Shown piece after piece: positions 1-5,375 of a stretch of DNA of 5,382 bases. The position numbers were made by a program, and so were the translations under genes. The stretch spans positions 1-5,382 of the forward strand of contig JALNXT010000122.1 of NCBI GenBank assembly GCA_023230245.1, given 5' to 3'. The notes beneath the pieces are model-generated. The model made no database searches, had not been told where the DNA came from, and was given only the letters and a program-made list of their open reading frames with translations. Positions within the stretch are counted from its first letter, which is position 1. Each line of letters opens with the position of its first letter. Origin of the DNA: Candidatus Cloacimonadota bacterium. Its GTDB lineage: Bacteria; Cloacimonadota; Cloacimonadia; Cloacimonadales; Cloacimonadaceae.

Positions 1-618
1 GATAGGGGAACTTCGGGCTTAATTATCATTGCCAAGAACGATGCAGCGCAGGCAAAGCTTTCCGAGTTGTTTGCCAAGCGGAAGATCAAGAAAACATATC
101 TGGCGATTACTGCGGGTGTGCCTGATCCCGAAAGCGGAACGATTGAAACCTACATCAAGCGTAGCAGCCACAATCCCCGCATGATGTGTGTGGCAGATGA
201 TGGGCGCTATGCAGTTACTAACTACGAAACCCTCAAGGTTTGGCATTATTTTGCCCTCTTAAAAGTAAACCTAGAAACCGGGAGAATGCACCAGATTCGC
301 GTGCATTTCGAACACCTGCACTATCCCATTTTAGGGGATTTGCTCTACAATACCAGACGCTATGTACATTCAATCCTGCCTCAGAACATGAAACGAAAAG
401 CCACGGAATTGCTAACTACGCACCTTCTCAGGCAGGCACTTCATGCCTGGAAGCTGGAGTTTATTCATCCCTTTAGCGGGAAACTGATCAGCGTTTGTGC
501 TTCGCTTCCCGATGATCTGGCTTATACTCTTAAGTGGTTGGATGATAATTTTGCTATTGACACCGAAACACGGGATATTAAAAAGATTCTTGAAGGAGAC
601 CCAGACATTGAAAGATAA
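1..618 (+). CDS. RluA-family 23S rRNA pseudouridine synthase, 5'-truncated by window edge
   Basis: This is the C-terminal 205 residues of an RluA/RluD-type pseudouridine synthase, which isomerises uridine to pseudouridine in structured RNA, usually 23S rRNA. The reading frame is open from base 1 and starts DRGTSGLIIIAKN, which matches the family motif HRLD-x-x-TSGL; the first codon of the window is therefore the catalytic Asp, and the HRL before it lies outside. The conserved KKTYLA motif (Tyr33) and the GRMHQIRVH...HYPILGD motif (Arg95 to about residue 111) follow in the right order; the usual Thr of RTHQIRVH is Met here. Any S4 domain would be upstream and cannot be judged. An internal TTG at base 67 is not the true start, because the catalytic motif lies before it. 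The gene ends with TAA and overlaps the start of ribBA by 11 nt. The family is certain; the exact target uridine cannot be assigned. Confidence 0.93.
   Translation, partial: DRGTSGLIIIAKNDAAQAKLSELFAKRKIKKTYLAITAGVPDPESGTIETYIKRSSHNPRMMCVADDGRYAVTNYETLKVWHYFALLKVNLETGRMHQIRVHFEHLHYPILGDLLYNTRRYVHSILPQNMKRKATELLTTHLLRQALHAWKLEFIHPFSGKLISVCASLPDDLAYTLKWLDDNFAIDTETRDIKKILEGDPDIER
593..598 (+). promoter_or_regulatory. Shine-Dalgarno AAGGAG that fixes the TTG start of ribBA
   Basis: AAGGAG lies 9 nt before a TTG at 608-610, inside the last codons of the pseudouridine synthase. No ATG in the ribBA frame occurs between here and residue 24 of the protein (within GEMIIVVDDEN), which would cut into the conserved RibB N-terminal strand. 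The TTG gives a protein beginning MKDNTEAIFSKIEDAIEAIKAGE, the length expected before the DDENRENEGDL motif. Confidence 0.8.
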
Positions 619-1828
619 TACTGAAGCTATTTTCAGCAAGATAGAAGATGCTATAGAAGCCATAAAAGCCGGTGAAATGATTATCGTGGTGGATGATGAA
701 AACCGCGAGAACGAAGGTGACCTGCTGATGGCTGCCGATCTCATTACCCCTGCCCATGTTAATTTTATGATCAGTCACGGCAAGGGATTGCTGTGTGTAC
801 CGATGGAAGCGGAGGTTGCCCAAAGGCTTGAGATTCCGCTGATGACAGATAGAAGCAACGAACGGCATGGCACCAAGTTTACCATATCGGTGGATGTATT
901 TCATGGCACTACGACCGGTATTTCAGCCTCTGAGCGGGCAAAAAGCATTCGCGCTTTGGCTGATCCCAACAGCACTGCTGGCATGTTCATGCGTCCCGGA
1001 CACGTGTTTCCTCTCCTTGCCGAAAGGGGCGGAGTACTCAGGCGCGCGGGGCATACTGAAGCAGCGGTGGATTTGGCTAAAATGGCAGGCTTACATCCTG
1101 TGGGAGCTATCTGTGAGGTTATCCGTGAAGATGGCGAAATGGCTCGGCTTGATGACTTGATTCCCTTTGCCCAAAAGCATGGCTTGAAGATTATCACTAT
1201 CGAAGAGCTTATCCATTGGAGGCGCAAGAAAGAGAGGATGGTTCATCCCGTATCCAAAGCCAATTTGCCTACCAAATATGGCATGTTCGATATTATCACC
1301 TATGTTAGCGATATATCCGATGAATACCATCTTGCCCTCGTTATGGGCGAGATCAAGAGAGACGAGAGCATCCTAGTAAGGGTGCATTCGGAGTGTTTAA
1401 CCGGCGATGCCCTGCACAGCATTCGTTGCGATTGTGGGGAGCAGCTTGCCCAAGCCTTTGAGATGATCTCCGCAGAGGGGAGAGGCGTTATCCTCTATAT
1501 GCGCCAAGAAGGCAGGGGGATTGGCCTATTGAACAAGATTAAAGCCTACCATTTGCAAGATAACGGAGCCGATACGGTTCAGGCGAATCTGGATTTGGGT
1601 TTCCCGGAAGACTTGCGGGATTATGGCATCGGCGCACAGATATTAAAAGACTTGGGACTAAAAAAGATACGGCTGTTAACCAATAACCCCAAGAAGATAG
1701 TTGGCTTAACCGGCTATGGTCTGGAAATTGTGGAGCGGGTACCCATCGAGATTGAAGCCGGAGACGAAAACCGACGTTACCTGCAAACCAAGAAACGCAA
1801 AATGGGGCATATTCTCCATGAGGTTTAA
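608..1828 (+). CDS. ribBA: Bifunctional 3,4-dihydroxy-2-butanone 4-phosphate synthase / GTP cyclohydrolase II (RibBA)
   Basis: This cytoplasmic enzyme provides both precursors of riboflavin: the N-terminal half converts ribulose 5-phosphate to DHBP plus formate, and the C-terminal half opens GTP to the diamino-pyrimidinone phosphate. The protein is 406 residues, normal for RibBA. The RibB half (about 1-205) shows DDENRENEGDL at 29-39, HGTKFTISVD at 87-96, RPGHVFPL at 129-136 and GGVLRRAGHTEAAVDL at 141-156. The RibA half (about 210-406) shows VRVHSECLTGD at 257-267, the zinc cysteines C263, C274 and C276 in the C-x10-C-x-C arrangement, RQEGRGIGLLNK at 299-310, LLTNNPKK and the C-terminal KMGH. 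No key residue looks lost in either half, so both activities are expected. The TTG start is chosen by the well-placed AAGGAG. It overlaps the upstream gene by 11 nt and the downstream TPM gene also by 11 nt, so it is translated within the cluster; I see no room for an FMN riboswitch in front of it. Confidence 0.97.
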   Translation: MKDNTEAIFSKIEDAIEAIKAGEMIIVVDDENRENEGDLLMAADLITPAHVNFMISHGKGLLCVPMEAEVAQRLEIPLMTDRSNERHGTKFTISVDVFHGTTTGISASERAKSIRALADPNSTAGMFMRPGHVFPLLAERGGVLRRAGHTEAAVDLAKMAGLHPVGAICEVIREDGEMARLDDLIPFAQKHGLKIITIEELIHWRRKKERMVHPVSKANLPTKYGMFDIITYVSDISDEYHLALVMGEIKRDESILVRVHSECLTGDALHSIRCDCGEQLAQAFEMISAEGRGVILYMRQEGRGIGLLNKIKAYHLQDNGADTVQANLDLGFPEDLRDYGIGAQILKDLGLKKIRLLTNNPKKIVGLTGYGLEIVERVPIEIEAGDENRRYLQTKKRKMGHILHEV

Positions 1829-2606
1829 AGCCCGGTACTACCTTATCCTGATTGCATTTTTATTGTGCATCACCCTGGCAAACGCAGTGATACCCAAGCC
1901 TATTGGCTTTGTTAACGATTTTGCCGGAGTGATGAACGATGAAACCAGAAACAAGATAAACGACTGGGCTATCGAACTGCGGGAAAAGACAGGTTGCGAC
2001 CTCTTCATTGCCACTTTCCCTGATATCGGCGGTGCCAATGAAGTGGAATATGGCGTACAAGTTTACAAAGCATGGGCTATTGGCAGCAAGCGTGATGAAG
2101 GTGTGCTACTCATGCTGGCACTGGCAGAACGCAAGCTGCGCATCGAAGTTGGCTATGGTGCCGAGGGCTATATTACCGACGCCTATGCTTCCGAAGTGTA
2201 TCAGACGATGAAGAGTTTTTTGGCAAAAGGCAGTGAGGATTGGGATCAGGCGTTTATACAGGGAAGTCTGATGCTGTTTTCCAAGTTTGCCCAAGAGAAA
2301 GGCGTAACCCTAAGCGGTGTATCCCAGTATTCCCAACGTTCTGCCAATAACAGGCGTTCATCTAGTGCTGGTGTAATTGGTCTAATCATAATATTCATTA
2401 TTCTCATGATCGTAACCAAAGGTAAAATCCTGGAAGTCCTGATCTGGATGTTCATTTTTAGCGGACGTGGTGGTGGCTTTGGTGGCGGAAGTTCTGGCGG
2501 AAGCTGGGGTGGAGGCGGTAGTAGCGGAGGCTTTGGTGGTTTTGGTGGTTTCGGCGGCGGGGGCGGTGGACGCTCTGGCGGTGGTGGAGCAGGAGGAGGT
2601 TTTTAA
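1818..2606 (+). CDS. Exported TPM-domain membrane protein with glycine-rich tail (YgcG/Psb32-like)
   Basis: A 262-residue protein. Residues 1-23 form a signal peptide (MRFKARYY, hydrophobic core LILIAFLLCITL, A-N-A cleavage site after residue 23). Residues 29-160 are a TPM domain (TLP18.3/Psb32/MOLO-1 family): FVNDFAGVMND at 31-41, then YKAWAIGSKRDEGVLLMLALAERKLRIEVGYGAEG between 83 and 117, matching the usual W-x-IG, DxGVL and R-x-x-x-x-x-GYG-x-E pattern. A hydrophobic stretch at about 186-199, and possibly a second at 204-214, anchors it to the membrane. Residues 216-262 are a tail with about 32 Gly among 47 residues plus Ser, Phe and one Trp. The ATG at 1818 is chosen because it gives a clean signal peptide; its upstream GGGG (1804-1807) is a weak ribosome site, and the 11-nt overlap suggests coupling to ribBA. 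TPM proteins have been linked to membrane protein turnover and stress, some with phosphatase activity; the exact role here is unknown. Confidence 0.88.
   Translation: MRFKARYYLILIAFLLCITLANAVIPKPIGFVNDFAGVMNDETRNKINDWAIELREKTGCDLFIATFPDIGGANEVEYGVQVYKAWAIGSKRDEGVLLMLALAERKLRIEVGYGAEGYITDAYASEVYQTMKSFLAKGSEDWDQAFIQGSLMLFSKFAQEKGVTLSGVSQYSQRSANNRRSSSAGVIGLIIIFIILMIVTKGKILEVLIWMFIFSGRGGGFGGGSSGGSWGGGGSSGGFGGFGGFGGGGGGRSGGGGAGGGF
2591..2600 (+). promoter_or_regulatory. Shine-Dalgarno of the next gene embedded in the terminal Gly codons of the TPM gene
   Basis: AGGAGGAGGT encodes the last Gly residues (GGG before the final Phe) of the TPM protein and sits 5 nt before the ATG at 2606. The same bases therefore serve as codons and as a near-perfect anti-SD match. 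The stop and start overlap as TAATG, which is a classic termination-reinitiation arrangement. Confidence 0.75.
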
Positions 2607-3184
2607 TGCTCTTACTTAAATCTTTACTCTTTATACTGTGGAACATAGCTTTAGGGCTATCCCTGGTATATCTATTCAAGTGGTTTTTATTCAATTCCAA
2701 AGCGCGTTATTTCTTTGGCAAACGTATTCCCTTCACTCCCGGTTTTTTAGTAAGAAAAAGGGAATGGCTATTCAACAAAGCACGTGATATTCTGCATGAT
2801 TATCTGGAACAGGCTGCAAATCCTGAAATGCGTGGTGGTTACTTGAATAAGTGGCTGCAACAAATCCACGATTTCTTGTGGGAAAAGACAGAGTTTGTGC
2901 AGGATTGGCGTTTTCTTCCCGGCAAGCTAAAGGAAGGCATCCGCAACAAAATCGTCGATGCGTTCAGCACTTTGGCGGGCAACCTGCTGCGTAAAACCGT
3001 GCCCAAAATGGTCGAGCAACTTAGGGTTGAGCACCGCATTGATGATTATGATTTCCAGTTTAGCATCGATTTCTTCTACGGCTATTTCCGCAAATATGTT
3101 TACAAACCTATGCTGATCGCCTTTATGGTGCTAAACTTGATTATCGGCATCATGAACATGATACTTTTCCTGATTATTGCATAG
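2606..3184 (+). CDS. Small two-TM membrane protein with DUF445 (YheB)-like ends
   Basis: A 192-residue protein of unknown function. It has an N-terminal membrane segment (about residues 7-29), a basic, partly amphipathic middle of about 135 residues, and a C-terminal membrane segment (about 169-191). The stretch FFGKRIPFTPGFLVRKREWL (36-55) resembles the start of DUF445/YheB proteins, which typically read like FGKR-x-PFTPG-x-x-P-x-R-x-x-x-L, and the end LIIGIMNMILFLIIA recalls the GxxxGxxN hydrophobic tail of that family. It is at the short end for DUF445 and lacks clear repeats of the central helices, so I regard it as a divergent or reduced member. The start ATG overlaps the TPM stop by 1 nt with a strong SD, and the next gene follows after 9 nt, so it belongs to the same transcript. 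No enzymatic motif is visible. Confidence 0.75.
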   Translation: MLLLKSLLFILWNIALGLSLVYLFKWFLFNSKARYFFGKRIPFTPGFLVRKREWLFNKARDILHDYLEQAANPEMRGGYLNKWLQQIHDFLWEKTEFVQDWRFLPGKLKEGIRNKIVDAFSTLAGNLLRKTVPKMVEQLRVEHRIDDYDFQFSIDFFYGYFRKYVYKPMLIAFMVLNLIIGIMNMILFLIIA

Positions 3185-3193
3185 GGTAGATTT

Positions 3194-4363
3194 ATGATTA
3201 CTAAAAAGAGGTTACGCAGTATGGGCTTGCGCCTGAACATGCATGCTGATACGAAAAGGTTGGCAAAGCGTTTCCTCTTAGTATTCCTTTTTATCGTATT
3301 TCTCCTCATGCTTTCCGCGTTATTAGCATGGTTATTTGAATACCGCGGGAAGGAATCAAATACGATCAGTTCCTTTTGGGATGGTATATGGTGGGCAGTG
3401 GTTACCATTGCCACGGTTGGTTATGGCGACAAATTTCCTGTAACCTATCCGGGTAGAATAGTTGGTTTAATCCTAATCTCAGTTGGCTTCACTTCGCTCT
3501 CCGTTTTTACGGGTCTGATAGCCTCCCTGTTCATAGAGGATAAACTGAAAGGAGCAAAAGGTTTGAAACAAATAAGAACACATAACCACGTAGTGATCTG
3601 CGGCTGGAACAACACCGGAGATTATTTCCTGCGTGCGCTCATCGAAAAGCAGCTTCAGGATACGGATGTTTGCATTTTGGCAAACGAAACACCAGAATTC
3701 TTTGAGAGTTTGGAAGCCAAATACCCTTCTCTATCTCTAAGTTTTGTCCGGGGCGAAGCCACGCAAGAGGAATCGTTAAAACGAGCCGCAGTGGAGCATG
3801 CTGCGCAAGTGATTATTCTGGCAGATCATACCTTGGCGGTTAGCGCCGCAGATGATCATAGCATCATCGTTGCCAATGCAGTTCAATATCAGGTTAAAAA
3901 AGAGAAAATCACGGTTCAGCTAATGAACACCGAAAATCGTAATATGCTGCAACGCATTGGGATAAGCAATATCATCATCTGGGATGATATTGGCGGCTAT
4001 ATTCTTGCCAACAGTGTTTTTGAGAGTAACAGCCTCTCGATATTCAGTCATCTTGCCAAAGACCCCCAAAAACTTATCACCACCATCAGGGTTACGGATG
4101 GCTTTGTCGGCAAGAGCTTCGGCGAGTATTTTGATTCTTTATATCATGAACAGGGCAAATTGATTATCGGGCTGATTAATAAAGAGCCGGAGTTGGAATC
4201 TTCTTCCATCTTTGCCGATGATAGCACCGGCATAGATCAATTTATCAAGGCTGCTTTGGCGAAATCCAAGCGTGTGATGGGTGAGAATAAGAGCAATATC
4301 CGCTGGAATCCCTCCCGCGACAGCATCATATTAACTAACGATTTTGCCATTTTAATAGCGTAG
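3194..4363 (+). CDS. Two-TM potassium channel with C-terminal RCK (TrkA-N/TrkA-C) domain, MthK type
   Basis: A 389-residue inner-membrane potassium channel subunit, expected to act as a tetramer. TM1 spans about 27-48, the pore helix about 60-72 (FWDGIWWAVVTIA), the selectivity filter TVGYGD is at 74-79, and TM2 spans about 86-114. The cytoplasmic RCK N-lobe starts with HVVICGWNNTGDYFL (132-146), strikingly like the HVVICGW of MthK with a degenerate Rossmann glycine motif, and runs to about 290. The RCK C-lobe (about 295-389) ends with NPSRDSIILTNDFAILIA, aligning with the DPPRDYSFRAGDIILGIG end of MthK. By eye, the MthK calcium ligands E210 and E212 align with Gln242 and Met244, so calcium gating at that site looks unlikely. 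The start at 3194 has only a weak AGGGT upstream; Met10 or Met16 could also be used. A cNMP-binding protein follows after 9 nt, suggesting a functional pair. Confidence 0.92.
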   Translation: MITKKRLRSMGLRLNMHADTKRLAKRFLLVFLFIVFLLMLSALLAWLFEYRGKESNTISSFWDGIWWAVVTIATVGYGDKFPVTYPGRIVGLILISVGFTSLSVFTGLIASLFIEDKLKGAKGLKQIRTHNHVVICGWNNTGDYFLRALIEKQLQDTDVCILANETPEFFESLEAKYPSLSLSFVRGEATQEESLKRAAVEHAAQVIILADHTLAVSAADDHSIIVANAVQYQVKKEKITVQLMNTENRNMLQRIGISNIIIWDDIGGYILANSVFESNSLSIFSHLAKDPQKLITTIRVTDGFVGKSFGEYFDSLYHEQGKLIIGLINKEPELESSSIFADDSTGIDQFIKAALAKSKRVMGENKSNIRWNPSRDSIILTNDFAILIA

Positions 4364-4372
4364 GGGCATGAT

Positions 4373-4873
4373 ATGATAGAACTTAAAACCTTACAAAGTG
4401 TGCCACTATTTACAGGGCTAAGCCCCCAGCAACTGGAGATTCTGCAACCGCTTTTCAGCCCTCTGAAGGTAAGCAAAGGGCAATATGTGCTAAAAGAGAA
4501 TACCTTCGGCGATCAGATTTATCTGCTGGTGGAAGGATGTGTGCAGGTTACCAAAGACCTGGTGAAGGGCTTTGATGAAGATCAGGCTTCCACCGAAAAG
4601 GTGTTGGCAACCCTTTGCGGAAGCATGCTACCCACTTTTGGTGAAAACGGAGTTTTGGGTCATGCAGCCCGTACCGCAAATATCATCGCCGTGCACGATA
4701 GCCTGCTATACACCTTAAGCAAAGCCGAATTCGATGGTTTTGCCGCCCAGAACCACGAAGCAGCTTACATGGTGATGACCAATATCGCCAAAAAGCTATC
4801 CGAAAACCTCAATATGACAGATGCGAATCTGGTCAAGCTGGCAACTGCGCTCTACATAGCTGTGCAACAATAA
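4373..4873 (+). CDS. Stand-alone cyclic-nucleotide-binding-domain protein without HTH
   Basis: A 166-residue soluble protein made almost wholly of one cNMP-binding (Crp/CAP_ED) domain. It opens with LQSVPLFTGLSPQQLEIL (7-24), the typical N-terminal helix, then FSPLKVSKGQYVLKENTFGDQIYLLVEGCVQV (28-59), the beta-roll with the conserved Gly36, Gly46-Asp47 and Gly55. The phosphate-binding cassette is FGENGVLGHAARTANI (89-104), keeping the FGE glutamate (E91) and the Arg-Thr-Ala (R100) that hold the cyclic nucleotide, although N-G replaces the usual small hydrophobic pair after FGE. A helical end (130-166) follows and the protein stops, with no helix-turn-helix, kinase or channel domain. It is therefore not a CRP-type regulator. 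GGGG at 4363-4366, 6 nt before the ATG, is the likely ribosome site. The position 9 nt behind the potassium channel suggests it regulates that channel in trans; this is inferred. Confidence 0.88.
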   Translation: MIELKTLQSVPLFTGLSPQQLEILQPLFSPLKVSKGQYVLKENTFGDQIYLLVEGCVQVTKDLVKGFDEDQASTEKVLATLCGSMLPTFGENGVLGHAARTANIIAVHDSLLYTLSKAEFDGFAAQNHEAAYMVMTNIAKKLSENLNMTDANLVKLATALYIAVQQ

Positions 4874-4977
4874 GTTCCCAAGATATCCTTTCCCAAGGCG
4901 ATGCTTATTAAGTAGAATTATAATGCTCAAGTTCAATTAGAGTGGTTAAGAAATAATGCCTCGCTCTTGTCTGAATC

Positions 4978-5036
4978 GTTCTATCATTGTCCACTCATTG
5001 CCCTTATCATGGGCAATGATAGGGCATTGATAGGGC
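4978..5036. repeat. Long imperfect hairpin made of 11-bp units
   Basis: Arms 4978-5003 and 5011-5036 pair over 26 positions with three mismatches and three G-U pairs, around a 7-nt loop TTATCAT. The innermost nine pairs (TCATTGCCC with GGGCAATGA) are perfect. The right arm is a tandem repeat: GGGCAATGATA, GGGCATTGATA, GGGCAAT (continuing to 5039), and the left arm carries two diverged copies of the reverse complement. No T run follows, so it is not a standard intrinsic terminator. Confidence 0.75.
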
Positions 5037-5076
5037 AATACAAGCAAGGAATATAGAGTGTTTTGTGTTGACGTTA

Positions 5077-5092
5077 TGGAGTGCTGGAGTGT
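5077..5092 (+). repeat. 8-bp tandem pair TGGAGTGC/TGGAGTGT
   Basis: Two direct copies differing only in the last base lie 2 nt before the 20-bp palindrome at 5095. They may be part of the same dispersed element, but on this window alone they could be chance. Confidence 0.5.
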
Positions 5093-5094
5093 AG

Positions 5095-5114
5095 AGCAGG
5101 ATTCCAATCCTGCT
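5095..5114. repeat. 20-bp inverted repeat AGCAGGATT-CC-AATCCTGCT
   Basis: Nine perfectly complementary bases on each side of a CC spacer. As RNA it would have to open one or two pairs to form a loop, leaving about 8 GC-rich pairs; as DNA it is a near-perfect palindrome. I have an impression that such AGCAGGATT/AATCCTGCT sequences recur between genes in Cloacimonadota-like genomes, but I cannot verify this here. It could be a REP-like element, a protein binding site, or the foot of a mobile repeat. Confidence 0.7.
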
Positions 5115-5149
5115 GAGGGTGGAAAGATGGAACTAAGTCTGAAGATAGA

Positions 5150-5203
5150 GTGATTTAACTATGTTGTTAGATTCTCTCTTTGGCTCTTTGTAAAATAAAT
5201 CAC
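5150..5203. repeat. 8-bp inverted repeat GTGATTTA ... TAAATCAC, 38 nt apart
   Basis: GTGATTTA (5150-5157) and its exact reverse complement TAAATCAC (5196-5203) enclose a pyrimidine-rich stretch. The length is modest for AT-rich DNA, so chance is possible. The right copy lies within the GGCTCTTTGTAAAATAAATCACC stretch that resembles an insertion-sequence end. Confidence 0.35.
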
Positions 5204-5260
5204 CAAGTTGAAAGTCGTTGCTGGACTAAAGCGATGAACTGAAGCATGTATTTGTCTTCC

Positions 5261-5291
5261 GGTATAAGCGAGATACCTGCCAGTCTTTTTT
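5261..5291 (+). terminator. Weak hairpin followed by T6, possible terminator
   Basis: GGTAT (5261-5265) pairs with ATACC (5273-5277) around AAGCGAG, and six T follow at 5286-5291. The stem is only 5 bp and the T run starts 8 nt after it, so this is a poor intrinsic terminator; it is listed because nothing better follows the six-gene cluster. Confidence 0.2.
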
Positions 5292-5320
5292 ATCTTGCCA
5301 GAAATGAGCTAAGCAGATGC

Positions 5321-5350
5321 TTGACATTTGCACGGAATGCTTTATCTATA
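5321..5350 (+). promoter_or_regulatory. Sigma-70-type promoter for a gene beyond the right edge
   Basis: TTGACA (5321-5326) is a perfect -35 box. Two -10 candidates follow: TATCTA at 5343-5348 (spacer 16) or TCTATA at 5345-5350 (spacer 18). An AT-rich leader and a Shine-Dalgarno follow within 20-25 nt, giving a complete expression signal reading rightwards out of the window. Confidence 0.6.
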
Positions 5351-5357
5351 TAGATAA
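5342..5357. promoter_or_regulatory. 16-bp perfect palindrome overlapping the -10 region (candidate operator)
   Basis: TTATCTATATAGATAA is a perfect 16-bp palindrome that covers the -10 candidates and the likely transcription start. A dimeric repressor bound here would block RNA polymerase. AT-rich palindromes do arise by chance, but the position is suggestive. Confidence 0.4.
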
Positions 5358-5369
5358 TTAAAATACTTT

Positions 5370-5375
5370 AAGGAG
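5370..5375 (+). promoter_or_regulatory. Shine-Dalgarno AAGGAG of a gene starting at or just past the window end
   Basis: AAGGAG is followed by TGCTTTG to the end of the window. A start codon at 5383 would be 7 nt away; the TTG at 5380-5382 is also possible but close, at 4 nt. Confidence 0.6.

Noticed and set aside
497..607. Upstream extension of the ribBA frame to a start at 497
   Set aside because: The extra 37 residues overlap the pseudouridine synthase by 122 nt, resemble nothing in RibB, and the TTG at 608 has a strong, well-spaced AAGGAG.
1716..1817. Upstream extension of the TPM protein to 1716
   Set aside because: It would bury the signal peptide behind 34 residues read from the ribBA coding region; the ATG at 1818 gives a clean signal sequence.
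2458..2700. Minus-strand frame opposite the Gly-rich tail
   Set aside because: Its His/Arg/Gln-rich composition is only the reverse complement of Gly codons; no start signal or domain.
4373..4873. CRP/FNR-type transcription regulator
   Set aside because: The protein stops after the cNMP-binding domain and has no helix-turn-helix.
4919..4924. TATAAT as a promoter -10 box
   Set aside because: No -35-like sequence at a suitable distance and no gene downstream that it could serve.
4956..5030. 24-residue ATG frame (MPRSCLNRS...) across the hairpin
   Set aside because: No ribosome site, very short, and it runs through the inverted repeat.
5068..5100. TTGACG as a second promoter -35
   Set aside because: No acceptable -10 hexamer at 15-19 nt; the sequence there is the TGGAGTG repeat.
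4978..5114. CRISPR array from the 11-bp and palindromic repeats
   Set aside because: The repeat units are directly abutting, too short and without unique spacers; no cas gene in the window.
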